Of a DNA stretch of 64,000 nucleotides, positions 39,399-49,246 are shown in pieces. Both the position numbers and the translations under genes were made by a program. The notes beneath the pieces are model-generated. The model was given only the letters and a program-made list of their open reading frames with translations, searched no databases and was not told where the DNA came from. Source of the stretch: Pelagomonas calceolata (taxonomy: Eukaryota > Sar > Pelagophyceae > Pelagomonadales > Pelagomonadaceae); contig CAKKNE010000003.1 in NCBI GenBank assembly GCA_918797485.1, forward strand, positions 4,588,001-4,652,000, read 5' to 3'. Numbering within the stretch: the first letter of the stretch is position 1; the number at the start of each line of letters is the position of its first letter.

Positions 39399-40683
39399 AT
39401 GACAGGGGCTCGGTATTGCCTCCTCCTGCTCCCCGCGGTCGCCCCGGCGCCGCCAACGGCGCTGCTGTCCTGCCGCGCCGCGCACGACTTTCTCTGCGCC
39501 GGACGCACCCGGGAGAATCGCGGCACGGTGTGCTTTGACGTCGCCGCTTCGGCCGGCGGAACGCCGGCGGTCAGCCGCTTCCAAGCAAACTCGCCGAAGG
39601 GGGCTAAAACTCTGCGGCTTCCACGGGGTCGCTTCCGTCAACGCGGGGCGCGCCCAGCGCATGGCCCTGTTCCTGGCGGACGGGCGCTGGCCGGCGACGC
39701 CTGGCGGTGCGGTCGTCGTCGAGACCGAGGACATGCCCTGGGCAGCGACGCTGCCCCGCGCCGACGCCGCCGCGCTCGCCGCGCGCGGCGTGCCCGTGCT
39801 GGTCTACTCGGCGGCAACGAGCTACTCGACGTGGCCCGCCGAATTCGGCTCGGGTGGAAACGACACGCGGCCCTACGTCCTCGCGCCGGACCACGACTAT
39901 GTCGCGAGCCGGGGCTACGCGGACGCGTTCTGGCGGCGTGCGCCCCCGAAATACGCGTGGGCCGCCAAGGCACCGCACGCCGTCTGGCGCGGGTCGTCGA
40001 CGGGCCCGGTCGTGGGCGACCCGGCGAAATTGGATCAGAACGCGCGCCTCGCGCTGTGCCGGCGCGCCCAGAATTTGACAGTGCTCGACGCGCGCATCTC
40101 GAACGTCGTGCAACTGCGGGGCGCTGTCGCGGAGCTCGTCAAGAAAAACTACAAGGGTGCGCCGATCCTCCCGGAGACGTGGCTCGCGGCGAAGGCGGTC
40201 GTAGATGTCGACGGCAACTCGAATAGCTGGGCGGGGTGCTTCTGGAAGCTGGGCAGCAACTCCGTCGTGCTCAAGGTCGTGACGGAGCTGCGGCAGTGGT
40301 ACTACCCGCTCCTCGCTGCGAACACGCACTTCGTGCCCGTGGCGAGCGACCTTTCGGACCTCGATACGCGCCTCCGTGCGGCGCTCGACCCCGCGAACGA
40401 CGCGGCGATGCGCAAAATTGCCGACGCGGCGACGGCGCTGATGAACTCGACGCGCATGCGCTACGGGCCGACGGCGGACGCGTTCGCGCGATACCTGGCC
40501 GGGCGCTTTTTGCGCCGCGACGGCGGCGGGGCGCCCGGCCCCGCGGCGAGCCCCGCGCCCGAGCCGCCGCCCGGCCCGCTGGGCCTCGCGGACCGGCTCG
40601 AAAAGCTCGCCGCGCTGCACGAGCGCGGCGTGCTGACCGACGCGGAATTTGCCAAGGCGAAGGCGCTCCAGCTGGGGCTCTGA
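39399..40683 (+). CDS. GT90 (CAP10-like) glycosyltransferase with C-terminal SHOCT-like motif
   Basis: The body of the product (frame open from 39535) has the GT90/CAP10 motifs: HAVWRGSSTGP; VDGNSNSWAGCFWKLGSNSV; VLKVVTELRQWYYPLL; and HFVPVASDLSDL. GT90 enzymes transfer xylose or glucose in the secretory pathway. The last ~30 residues, DRLEKLAALHERGVLTDAEF, resemble the SHOCT short C-terminal module. The N-terminal signal peptide (MTGARYCLLLLPAVAPAPPT, from 39399) lies in a different frame and the change falls around 39590-39620. Either a one-base indel or a small intron joins ...AKTLR to LCGFHGVASV. The precise model is unsettled. Confidence 0.75.
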
Positions 40684-40750
40684 GCACCCACAGTATGTCA
40701 TAATGATAATGCCTACTAGTCACCCGTGGCCCAGTGGTAGGTACTTGTAG

Positions 40751-40866
40751 TAAATAAATAAAAATAAATTAAAGCAGACCTAAAAAGGGCACAAGCTCCT
40801 AAGTGCCATCTCCCTGCTCGGTCAGGATGCCCAACCGGTGCTTCGAAATAGCAACTAATATAATTA
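40751..40866 (-). repeat. 5'-truncated LINE 3' end
   Basis: AAATAAATAAA tail followed by the 3' UTR (AGACCTAAAAAGGGCACAAGC) and the last codons (CTCCCTGCTCGGTCAGGATG, complement of LGILTEQ region). About 115 bp in total. Confidence 0.65.
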
Positions 40867-40938
40867 GAAATTGAGCCTCTGAGGAGTCACGCCGCTTGGC
40901 GGCTTTCGCCCCGTTTACATTTGGAGCTTGGTCCTTTT

Positions 40939-41259
40939 TCAAGTTCTTCTTAATGCAAGTACCTCTACATTGTAGTTGACACCTCTAGATTTGTCGTATT
41001 TTAACTGTGTAGCTAGGGTGTGCAGTGGTGCTTCTTTTGGATACTTCAGGTAGTCTATTTGTGTGTAGAATGGATCTTTTTCTGGATCATTCACTTCATA
41101 TAGAGCTGCCACTGGGTTTGTTCGGAATTTTGATAGGAATGTCAGATCGGAGAAGTTTTCTCTTTTGTCTGATAAACCTAGGGTTTCACGAGCTTGTCTG
41201 TGTTGCTCAGATGTAGCTGTTGAGGTTGACCCAGCCGCCCTGATCCAGTGCTCATGTTG
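40939..41259 (-). CDS. AT-rich open frame of unknown origin
   Basis: A 106-codon frame between stops on the minus strand, with no Met. It contains SEQHRQARETLGLSDKRENF, LTFLSKFRTNPVAALYEVND and YTQIDYLKYPKEAPLHTLAT. The codons are AT-leaning (for example AAA, GAA, CCA, ACA), unlike the host genes, so it may be an exon of a foreign or mobile element. I do not recognise it. Confidence 0.4.
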   Translation of the reverse strand, partial: QHEHWIRAAGSTSTATSEQHRQARETLGLSDKRENFSDLTFLSKFRTNPVAALYEVNDPEKDPFYTQIDYLKYPKEAPLHTLATQLKYDKSRGVNYNVEVLALRRT

Positions 41260-41903
41260 TTAGGGAGTTGTAGTTACAGCGATGTATATCTGCTGTTATG
41301 TAGGTCGTTTTCGAAACCAATCAACCAGTAGGGAGACGGTGCCAAGTTCAGGCAGAGCGTCGACTCCCGTACCGCAAGAGTCAACCGACCTGGTGGAGGG
41401 GTTTCTGAGTGTTGGAGTCTAACAGGGTATCAACGCAAAGTTGAACGGCCGTGGGCCCATAACCTGCTAAAAATACTAGGCAGTGAGGTGCCTAGGAGCA
41501 CGGCAGTGCTTTGCACTGATTCCCTAGTTGCCAGACCCCGTGGTACTAAAATACGGAGAGAGGTTGTGCTCATACGCGTTCTTAATAGTCTAGGAGGGAA
41601 TAAGGACTACTAGGGTAAGGATAGGGGTATTTTTCTAGCAGCCTAGCCACCCGGCCGACTCCCTGCTTGGCTGATTTTTGTATACATCCTATTCTACTAG
41701 TACTACTAATGGTGGCACTCCAATTTTAGTCATGGGAGAGACCGTCCAAGACACGGGCCGCGGCCCAGACTCAGTACCATGGGAGATGATGGTCAACACT
41801 GTAATCGAGGAGGTCGGTCGCGAGGGCGCTCTCATCAATCGGGCCCGCCACCCCGTGGAAACCCCTTCACTTCTCTAAAGCACACACATCCTTAGTACCT
41901 TAC
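41260..41903. other. gene-free, lower-G+C stretch
   Basis: Probably part of the same foreign or repeat block as 40939-41259. GTAGTTACAGCGATG near 41268 resembles the repeat at 36920 and 56250. No coding frame of note. Confidence 0.4.
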
Positions 41904-42887
41904 TCAGTAGGACGAGTACGACCGGCCGCCGGCGAAGCCGCCAGTCGGGCCCTCGACGTACGAGGAGACGGCGTCCTTGGCGGCGCCGAAGAGACCCAGG
42001 GCCGCCGACCCCGCGCGCGCGGCGAGGCCGTCGTCGTCAGGCGCGTCGCGCGCGTCGGCGAACGCGGGATTGCCGTGGCCGCCGTAGCGCCCGCCGCGTG
42101 CCGTCCCGGCGTGCTCCCACGCCGGGCCGGACGCGTACGCGGTGGGCGGCGCGGCGGCGCCGCGCGCGCGTCGCGCCCGCCGCTTCTCCTCGCGCCGCCG
42201 CTCCTTCTCCCGCTCCTTCTCCTTCTTCGCTTTGCGGCGCTCCTTGCGCCGCGCACGTTCGGCGGCGGCAGCGCCGTCGTCCGGCGTAGTGGCGGCGGGC
42301 GCGGGCGCGTCATCCTCGGACTCCTCCGTCGCCGATTCGTCGCCGCCCCCGGCGTCGAAGAGCGCGAACGTCCGGGGTGCCGCGGGCGCGGCCCCCAAGA
42401 GCCCGCCGGGGGACGACGGTGCAACAACCGCGGCCGCGGGTGCGGCTCCGAACAGCCCGCCGAAGCCGAACGGGTCGTCCGTCGGGGGTGCCGCGGCCGC
42501 GGGCGTGGCGACCGCGCGCGCGCCGAACGCGTCGCTCGGCGCGACGGCGTCGGCTGGGGCGAAGAGATCGGGCGCGATGGGGTCGCCGGGCGGCGGCGCG
42601 GGCGGCGCGGGCGCGGGCGGGCTCGCGGGCGGGCTCGCCGCCGTCGCCGCCGGGGCGCCGGCCTCGACCGCTTCCCGCCAGAGCGCGTCGAGCGAGTTGC
42701 GCGGCGCCTCGCCGCCCCCTCTCGTCGCCGGCGGCGGCCGCGGCGGCGGAAAGCCTCCGGCGCCCCGCGCGTAGGGCTGCTGCCGCTTCAGGGCGGCGTG
42801 GAGGGCGGCGAGTTGCTGCCGGCAGCTCGCGAGGTCCTGCCTGAGCTGGGCGTTCTCAGCCCGCAGCCGGCGCAATTCGATGTCCAT
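41904..42887 (-). CDS. disordered protein with short N-terminal coiled coil
   Basis: 327 aa. Residues 1-35 form a coiled coil (ELRRLRAENAQLRQDLASCR). A Pro/Ala-rich disordered stretch follows with Asp-Pro-Phe-like motifs (DDPFGFGGLFG), which can bind clathrin-adaptor ears; then an acidic patch and a highly charged Lys/Glu/Arg helix (~205-240). It ends in a Gly/Tyr-rich tail. This composition is found in endocytic adaptors and RNA-binding scaffolds; I cannot choose. Codon use supports a gene. Confidence 0.55.
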   Translation of the reverse strand: MDIELRRLRAENAQLRQDLASCRQQLAALHAALKRQQPYARGAGGFPPPRPPPATRGGGEAPRNSLDALWREAVEAGAPAATAASPPASPPAPAPPAPPPGDPIAPDLFAPADAVAPSDAFGARAVATPAAAAPPTDDPFGFGGLFGAAPAAAVVAPSSPGGLLGAAPAAPRTFALFDAGGGDESATEESEDDAPAPAATTPDDGAAAAERARRKERRKAKKEKEREKERRREEKRRARRARGAAAPPTAYASGPAWEHAGTARGGRYGGHGNPAFADARDAPDDDGLAARAGSAALGLFGAAKDAVSSYVEGPTGGFAGGRSYSSY

Positions 42888-43411
42888 CTTTGCGACAATG
42901 GCTTACGGCCGTGTCGACCGCTGTATGTATACTTATGTAGGGTACCTACGGTACCTGGTACCCTCACGGTAAGGTACCTTGCTATTACAGAACGTTTACT
43001 CCTCCCCTCCGAGAGGCCTCGGAACAGTTATCAAACCATCGCAAACAATCGCCCAAACACTTGAATTCAGGTAAAAACACTTGCGCGCGCAGTACCCGCA
43101 ACTTGAACGCGCGACTGCCGCCCCTATCCGAGTCAGCGCCCCTGAGCCCGCCCCCAGCGCAAGATAGCCACCGACGACGCCCCTTAGACCGAACGCAGCC
43201 CCTTTTTAGCACCCTTTTTGGGCGGCGGGGGATAGCTCCCAAAACCCCGAATTGACCTCTCCTTGACCCCTACCCCTAGAGGGGACTCACCTATGCCTCT
43301 AACCAAAGCCGCGACAATCCCGGCAGTCGTCAGCCTACCCGACTCACTGGCGCACTTACGGAAACCTACAACCGTCCTCGCGCATGCACGCCACCCGATC
43401 GCACGCAGTCG
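42888..43411. repeat. intergenic with GGTACC array and a solo repeat end
   Basis: A GGTACC array at 42940-42985. GGGGGATAGCTCCCAAAACCCCGAATTGACC at 43226-43256 is a solo 3' terminus of the dispersed coding-3'-end repeat family, without the coding part. Confidence 0.6.
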
Positions 43412-44671
43412 CTAGCTCAGCCGGCCGTAGAGCTCGAAGCGCCGCCGCTCCGGGGGCAGCTCCGGGTGCCACGCGTCGAGGACGAGGACGATCCGCGGGT
43501 CGGCGCCTTCGTGAATGACGTCGTGCTCGAACGAGTCGTCGAAGACGAGTGGCGCGGCGCCCCACTCGACGCGTTTTGCGTCGGGCGCGCCGACGCGCAG
43601 CGACGCGCCCGCCGCGGCCGCGACCGTGACGTGCGCCCGCAGCCGCGCGTTCGACGGCCCGCAGTGCGGCAGGATCTCCGTGCCCGGCTGCAGGATGCTG
43701 AACTTGGCGTTGAAGAAGGCGCCCGCCGCCCGGACGGCGGCCAGCGTCTCCGCGAACCGCGCCGCGACGCGCGCGTCAGGCACCTCGCCGTGCTTGAGCA
43801 GCGCGACTTCGTCCCAGCCCCAGTCGTCGCCCGGGGCGCCGGGCAGGCGCCGCGCCAGGCCCTCGGCCTGCCGCACGACCAGCGCGTCGGCGCGCCGCGC
43901 AAGCTCGACCGCGAGCTCGCGCCCAAACGCCGCCGTGCGACGCGCGAGCCGCTCCAGCCCGGGCAGCGCGCCCGCGGCCCACAGCGGCCGCGCCGTTAGA
44001 TTAGCCGCGTGATGCGCCGGCCGCTGGTACGGCGACGGCCAGAGGCCGCGGCCGGCGCCGCGCGCGAGGACGAGCTCCGCCGCGCGCGCCCGGCCCGCGT
44101 GTCGGAGCGCGACGGCGAGCGAGTCGAGCGCGCCCGGGTGCGCCGGGAGCAGCTTCAGGCACACGTCGCGGTAGTGCCGCGCGCGCCGCGCGGGCGGCAG
44201 CAGTGTGCGCCGCCGGTTGTACTCGGCCAGCGCGGGGGACGCGGCGTCGCGCGCCGCGACGGCCTCCGCGAGGAGCGCGAAGAGGGGGTCGTCCGGCCCC
44301 TCCGCGTCGAGGCCGAAGTCGGCGGCGACGCAGCCCGCGAGGTAGTCGTCGCGAACGGCGAAGCGCGCGCGCGTCGCCGGCCAGTCGCGTTCGAGCCGCG
44401 GCTGGACGGCCTCCGCGAGGGCCCGCACGCACCCGTCCGCGCCCGGCAATCCGACGCCGTCGCCGGTCGTGACGGACCAGGACGCGTCCTTGAGGACCTC
44501 CGTGCTTTTGAACGGCGTCCCGTCGCAGTAGGCGCGCACCGCCGCGCACACGTCGTCGCCGTCCACGAGCGCCAGCGCGGGCCGCGGCCCACCGTCGACG
44601 GGGATCGTCACGTTGCCGCCGCGCGTGAGCGCCACCGCGGCGAGGACAGACCCACCGTGCCACCGTCGCAT
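43412..44671 (-). CDS. aspartyl/asparaginyl beta-hydroxylase
   Basis: 419 aa from the Met at 44671. A signal-like N-terminus (RRWHGGSVLAAVALTRGG) precedes a helical, TPR-like half with Asp/Ala/Arg-rich hairpins. The C-terminal catalytic domain is intact: SPYQRPAHHAANLTARPLW, FSILQPGTEILPHCGPSNAR (21 residues, first metal His in PHCGPSN), VFDDSFEHDVIHEG (second His) and DAWHPEL after the 2-oxoglutarate-binding R. AspH enzymes hydroxylate Asp/Asn in EGF-like domains in the ER. It is the second member in this window after 22813-23907; the two share only the family motifs. Confidence 0.88.
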   Translation of the reverse strand: MRRWHGGSVLAAVALTRGGNVTIPVDGGPRPALALVDGDDVCAAVRAYCDGTPFKSTEVLKDASWSVTTGDGVGLPGADGCVRALAEAVQPRLERDWPATRARFAVRDDYLAGCVAADFGLDAEGPDDPLFALLAEAVAARDAASPALAEYNRRRTLLPPARRARHYRDVCLKLLPAHPGALDSLAVALRHAGRARAAELVLARGAGRGLWPSPYQRPAHHAANLTARPLWAAGALPGLERLARRTAAFGRELAVELARRADALVVRQAEGLARRLPGAPGDDWGWDEVALLKHGEVPDARVAARFAETLAAVRAAGAFFNAKFSILQPGTEILPHCGPSNARLRAHVTVAAAAGASLRVGAPDAKRVEWGAAPLVFDDSFEHDVIHEGADPRIVLVLDAWHPELPPERRRFELYGRLS

Positions 44672-45109
44672 AGTAGTTGTTTCCCGAGGCTGCCCTTTCC
44701 AGCAGTGAAGCGTGTGCACTCTACACTTGATTCCTTCGTTTTTGGCAGCTCTATCATAGAATACACCACCCAGCGCATATGAATACATACTAGACTCAAA
44801 TGCCAGTGGGGGTAGTAGGGTACCGTAGGTAGGAAGGGCTAGAGGGTTTCTCTCTACTTCCCCTGGACGCGAGCGTCCATTAGAAGCTTCTTCTACTCAA
44901 GGATGTATCTCAGCTGGCAAATGACATTCGAATCCTATTCAAGTTGGGGGGTCGTTACGATCCCGCGGCGCCCGTGTTGTAGAGGCCTCAACAGCCCTCT
45001 GTTTACAGGAGGAGCTTTGTTTAGGGCCCCAGGGCGGTCCCGGACTTATATAAGGCTGACTCAGGTCTATCAGCTCAGGCTAGGATCGGCCGGGCCCGGG
45101 TAGTATCTC
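44672..45109. other. intergenic stretch
   Basis: Short GGTACC-type words near 44820; otherwise nothing recognisable. Confidence 0.35.
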
Positions 45110-45114
45110 AGTAG

Positions 45115-45385
45115 CAATATCGCAGGAGCACGCGGCCGCCCTGCGCAAGAACCGCCTTTACCGTCGCTGGGGCATCAAGACGGCGCGCGAGTACGCCCGG
45201 ATCAAGATCGACGGCCTCCGGCTCGTCGGCGGGAACCCGGACTTCACCAACGCGCCCGGGCACGGCGACGACGACGCACGCTTCTACGACCGGCAGCAAG
45301 CCTACGTACACGCTCACGGGGGATAGCTCGCCCGACACCCCTCTAGGCGCGCGCCCCCAAAACCCGAATTGACTACTGCGGTATA
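45115..45385 (+). repeat. dispersed coding-3'-end repeat, copy 3
   Basis: Begins TCGCAGGAGCACGCGG and encodes KNRLYRRWGIKTAREYARIK, then ...NAPGHGDDDARFYDRQQAYV and a stop in GGGGGATAG, ending AACCCGAATTGACTA. It is followed by a GGTACC array at 45398-45436. The reading frame is intact here. Confidence 0.85.
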
Positions 45386-45534
45386 GCTATTTTCCCAATA
45401 CGGTACCTACGGTACCTACGGTACCTACGGTACCGTAGTATACCAGCTTGTACCGAGTACCGCAGGAAGTTGTAGACTGTGGGAGCAGAGCGCAGTGCGC
45501 AACCAAATGGGCCGTGGTCTCTAACTCATAACGA

Positions 45535-47271
45535 ATGGGCCGCCTCCTACTGCTGCTGTCGCTCGCGCCCCGGACCGTCGGAGGGTTCCAGCCGATGCGT
45601 GTGCGAGAGGCGCCCCGCGCCGCCGTCGTCGCGCGCGGCATCCCGAAGATGTTTCGTTGGCTCACGGACCAGTACCCGGCGATCATGGAGCGCATGGCCG
45701 ACGGCCTGCCGGCGCAGCAGAAAAAGTCGGACGTCGACGACCTGTACCTCGACATGAACGGCATCATCCACATGTGCACGCACGGCAACGACCCCGAGAT
45801 CGCGGAGACCAGCGCGCGCGACCAGCTCGTGCGCATCTTCGCCTTCACGGACAAGGTCTGCAAGATCGTCGCCCCCAAGCGCACGATCGTCCTCGCCGTC
45901 GACGGCGTCGCGCCGCGCGCGAAGATGAACCAGCAGCGGAGCCGCCGGTTCCGCTCGGCGAAGGAGCGCGAGGAGCTGCGCGCGGAACTCGTCGCGGCCG
46001 GCCGCGACGTGCCGGCCGACGCCGACGCTTTCGACTCGAACTGCATCACGCCCGGCACGGCGTTCATGGCCCAGCTCGGCGAGGCCTTCGAGGCGTGGCT
46101 CGCGCACAAGGGCGCCAACGACCCGTTCTACGAGTCGGTGGAAATCGTGTTTTCGGGCCCCGACGTCGCGGGCGAGGGCGAGCACAAGGTCATGGACTTT
46201 ATTCGGGCGCGGCAGAAGACGGAAACGCGGGGCTCGGCGAAGCACTGTTTCTACGGCTTGGACGCGGACCTGATCATGCTCGGGCTCGTGACGCACGAAC
46301 CGAAATTTCTCTTGTTGAGGGAGAAGATGTCCGTGCGGCACGCGCGGCGGGGGCGGAAGCCCAAGGATCCGCTGGAGTACACGCGGTACGACTTCGAACT
46401 GCTCGAGGTGGGCTTGCTGCGGGACATGCTGCGACTGCAGTTCGACGAGGACCGGGACGTCGAGCGGCTCGTCGACGACTTCGTGTGCCTGTGCATGCTG
46501 GTCGGCAACGACTTCCTGCCGAACGTGCCGCACCTGGAGATCGCGGACGGGTCCCTGGACCTGATGATGTCGACGTACAAGGAGCTGCGCCCGGCGCTGG
46601 GCGGCTTCGTGTCCCGTAAAGAAGCGATCCACCTGCCGCGCCTCGAACTTGTGTTTCGGAGCCTCGCGGCCTTTGAACCGCAGTACTTCGCCCGGCGGGG
46701 GCTGCAGGAGCAGAACGAGGCCTACCAGTCCCGGGACTACGCGGACGCGTACTACGCGGCCAAGTTCGGCATCGCGCCGGGCGACGCCGGGGCGCGGCGC
46801 CGCGTCGTCCGCGACTACGTCCTGGGCCTCCACTGGTGCCTGCGCTACTACCACGGGGGCTGCCGGAGCTGGGACTGGTTCTACCCGCACCTCTACGCGC
46901 CGCTCGCCTCGGACGTGGTCGACCTGGCGGACCTCGCGCTCGAGTTCCCCTCGTCGTCCTCGAGGCCGGTGCCCCCGCTCGTCCAACTCATGTCCGTGCT
47001 GCCGGCGCAGTCCTCCCGGCTCCTGCCGGAACCCTACGCCGCGCTGATGACTTCGCCGGCGTCGCCGCTGCGGGAGTTCTACCCCGCGGACTTCGAGGTC
47101 GATCCGAACGGCAAGGCCCAGCCCTGGGAGGCGGTGGTCCTCATCCCGTTCATCGACGAGGCCCTGATGGCGCAGACGCTCGCGGCCGTCGACCACGCGC
47201 GCGCATTGACGCCCGCGGAGCGGCGCCGGAACCGGGCGCGCGCGTCGCCGTGGACGTCGGGCGGCGGGTAG
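45535..47271 (+). CDS. XRN-type 5'-3' exoribonuclease with secretory/plastid presequence
   Basis: 578 aa, single exon. Residues 36-~560 match the XRN catalytic region: GIPKMFRWLTDQYP; LYLDMNGIIHMCTHG; AVDGVAPRAKMNQQRSRRF; GPDVAGEGEHKVMDF (acidic metal site); YGLDADLIMLGL (DxD); VGNDFLPNVPHLE. XRNs degrade 5'-monophosphate RNA. Normally the protein begins directly with MGVPxFFRWL. Here 35 residues precede it: a hydrophobic core LLLLLSLAP, then GGFQP and an Arg-rich acid-poor stretch, the form of a bipartite plastid (or ER) targeting signal with Phe after the cleavage site. The C-terminal extensions of XRN1/XRN2 are missing. Location is inferred. Confidence 0.85.
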   Translation: MGRLLLLLSLAPRTVGGFQPMRVREAPRAAVVARGIPKMFRWLTDQYPAIMERMADGLPAQQKKSDVDDLYLDMNGIIHMCTHGNDPEIAETSARDQLVRIFAFTDKVCKIVAPKRTIVLAVDGVAPRAKMNQQRSRRFRSAKEREELRAELVAAGRDVPADADAFDSNCITPGTAFMAQLGEAFEAWLAHKGANDPFYESVEIVFSGPDVAGEGEHKVMDFIRARQKTETRGSAKHCFYGLDADLIMLGLVTHEPKFLLLREKMSVRHARRGRKPKDPLEYTRYDFELLEVGLLRDMLRLQFDEDRDVERLVDDFVCLCMLVGNDFLPNVPHLEIADGSLDLMMSTYKELRPALGGFVSRKEAIHLPRLELVFRSLAAFEPQYFARRGLQEQNEAYQSRDYADAYYAAKFGIAPGDAGARRRVVRDYVLGLHWCLRYYHGGCRSWDWFYPHLYAPLASDVVDLADLALEFPSSSSRPVPPLVQLMSVLPAQSSRLLPEPYAALMTSPASPLREFYPADFEVDPNGKAQPWEAVVLIPFIDEALMAQTLAAVDHARALTPAERRRNRARASPWTSGGG

Positions 47272-47722
47272 GGTGTGTGTCCTCCTTGTTTTTTTGGGGG
47301 GCGCCGGCCGTGAATCAACCTAGGTAGCCTGAGCACATGCGGCACATGTGGGGGGTCCACATTTTGCTTCTAAAGGACACGAGACGCGGGGTATGGGGTT
47401 CAAGATGCTTCTTTTTTTCACCGTCGGGGTTCGTGTCTTAGGGAGGGTGGTGGGGGGGTGCTGCACCCCAATGCAGCCGCCGCGGAGGCGGCACCGCGGG
47501 TATACAAGCTCGCATTTCGCGTCGGCTCCGCGGCTCTAGGGGCGGCCTAGCACCATGCAAAGCAAATAAATTAGAAATCGAGGACGGAGAGGTAGAGCTC
47601 CACATCACGCAGCTTAGCACCCTTCTACCCTCTAGTGTTACAGAATTTATTATTGCTTCGACGCTCCGCGCGGCCGGAAACAAGCACGAAATGGACAGGG
47701 CCATCGCGTGTGATATATATCG
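47272..47722. repeat. intergenic with LINE-UTR-like words
   Basis: Near 47545-47575, GGGGCGGCCTAGCACC...GCAAAGCAAATAAATTAG resembles the junction between the LINE GC-rich extension and its AAAT tail. No coding frame. Confidence 0.4.
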
Positions 47723-49246
47723 TCAGAGCTCGTCGAGCGAGCGAAACTGCGCGCCGCGCGACGGAAAGACGAGCTCCGCGCCGCCGGCCAGGAGCATCAT
47801 CGCGACGGCCGCCGCGAGGCTACCCCTGAGCGCGCGCCGCGCCGCGCAGGAGACGGCGCGCGGCCGGCCCGCTGCCTCGAAGAGCCGCGCGGCGTCGGCG
47901 GGCGCGCGCGTGACCCGCAGGTCCCGGAGCGCGCGCCGCAGCGCCGCGAGCGCCTCGGGCGTCTCCGGGGCGCACGCAGCCTCGAGCGCCTCGAGGACGC
48001 CCGCGCCGTCGACGCCGGCGCGGGCGTCCATTTCGCCGGGCGTTTCCGGCGCGTCCGCCCCGGCGGGGAACCCGAGCACGCGGGGCGCGATCCAGGCGCG
48101 CCAGAGCCACGCGGGCGCGAGCGCCACGGCGGCCTCGAGCGCGGCCGCGCCGTAGAGGACGACCCACGCGCGCCGCGCGCAGACCGGCGTCGGCGCCGCG
48201 CGCGGCGCGCGCCCGCCGTCCGCGAGCGCCGCGCGCGCCGCGCGCCGCGCCGCGCGGTCAGCGGCGGCCCCGAGCGCGAGCCGCGCCTCGCGCGCGGCGG
48301 CGGCCGCGGTCGCGCGCGCCTCGGCGGGCAGCGCCCCGCCGCAGGCGGCGTGCGCCGCGAGCAGCGGCGCGTAGAGCAGCGCGTGGCCCCAGGCGAGGCG
48401 CGCGAGGCGGGCCCGCCGCTCAAACACGAGCGGCAGGCCGGCCGTCGAGACGAGGTCGTAGAACTTTCCGAGGCCCGCGTCCGCGCGCTCGGCGTCGAGG
48501 CGCTCGAGCGCGAGCCCGCGGCCGCCCAGCTGGACGAGGGCGCCGTCGGTCCGCCGCACGCCGACCTCGAGGAGCAGCGCGCCGGCCACGACGACCGGCC
48601 CCGCGAGCGGCCGCGGCGCCGCGGCGTCGGGCAACGGTCGCGCCGCGTCGGAGAACGCGGCCTCGAACGCGGGCAAATGATTTCCGGGTTCGCACGCGAG
48701 GTGGAGCACCGGCACGATGCCCTCGCGCGTCGCGAGGCTCTTCGCGAGGAACGCCCCGCAGCCGGCCGCGTCGTCGCCGGCCACGCACACGAGGACGAGG
48801 TCGCACGCGGCCGCGAGCGGGGCGTCCGGTCGGTTCTCGTGCAGGCGCAGGTCGGCGCGGCCCAGAACCTCGCCGCGTGTCGTGGCCACACCGGCGTCCC
48901 ACGCGACGACGCGCGGCAGCCCGGCCGCCGCCGCGCACGCCGCACGCAGGTCGGCCTTCTCCGCGGCGCCGCGCGGCGTGGGAGCGCCCCGCCGCGCGAG
49001 GAACGCGCGCAGGTCCTTTACGGGCGCGTCCGCCGGCGGCGCGGCCGCCTCCTCCGGGGGCGGGGCGGCGTCGTCGCGCCACGGCCGCACGTCCACGTCC
49101 GCGTAGCCGCCGAGCGCGAGATGGCCGCCCACGTAGCGCGCGAGCAAGCCCGAGCGCGCGCCCCGCGCGCGCGGCGAGCGCACTACGAGGACCCGCGGCC
49201 GGCTGTAGTGCGCGGGGCACCGGGAGCGGCTGCCGGGCTCCCGCAT
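47723..49246 (-). CDS. unknown 507-aa protein with SAP-like segment, possible ketopantoate reductase relative
   Basis: A long single frame with strong codon bias. Near the N-terminus LLARYVGGHLALGGYADVDV recalls the dinucleotide fold of ApbA/PanE proteins but lacks a clear GxGxxG. Residues ~75-108 (VKDLRAFLARRGAPTPRGAA, EKADLRAAC) resemble a SAP-type helix pair. A Rossmann-like strand DLVLVCVAGDD is followed by EGIVPVLHLACEPGNH. The C-terminal half is Ala/Arg-rich helix with a hydrophobic segment (AAAVAMMLLAGGAEL). I regard the reductase link as tentative and would label it hypothetical. Confidence 0.5.
   Translation of the reverse strand: MREPGSRSRCPAHYSRPRVLVVRSPRARGARSGLLARYVGGHLALGGYADVDVRPWRDDAAPPPEEAAAPPADAPVKDLRAFLARRGAPTPRGAAEKADLRAACAAAAGLPRVVAWDAGVATTRGEVLGRADLRLHENRPDAPLAAACDLVLVCVAGDDAAGCGAFLAKSLATREGIVPVLHLACEPGNHLPAFEAAFSDAARPLPDAAAPRPLAGPVVVAGALLLEVGVRRTDGALVQLGGRGLALERLDAERADAGLGKFYDLVSTAGLPLVFERRARLARLAWGHALLYAPLLAAHAACGGALPAEARATAAAAAREARLALGAAADRAARRAARAALADGGRAPRAAPTPVCARRAWVVLYGAAALEAAVALAPAWLWRAWIAPRVLGFPAGADAPETPGEMDARAGVDGAGVLEALEAACAPETPEALAALRRALRDLRVTRAPADAARLFEAAGRPRAVSCAARRALRGSLAAAVAMMLLAGGAELVFPSRGAQFRSLDEL

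Noticed and set aside
45398-45436. CRISPR-like array in the GGTACC repeats
   Set aside because: Units are contiguous and palindromic with no unique spacers, and the genome is eukaryotic.
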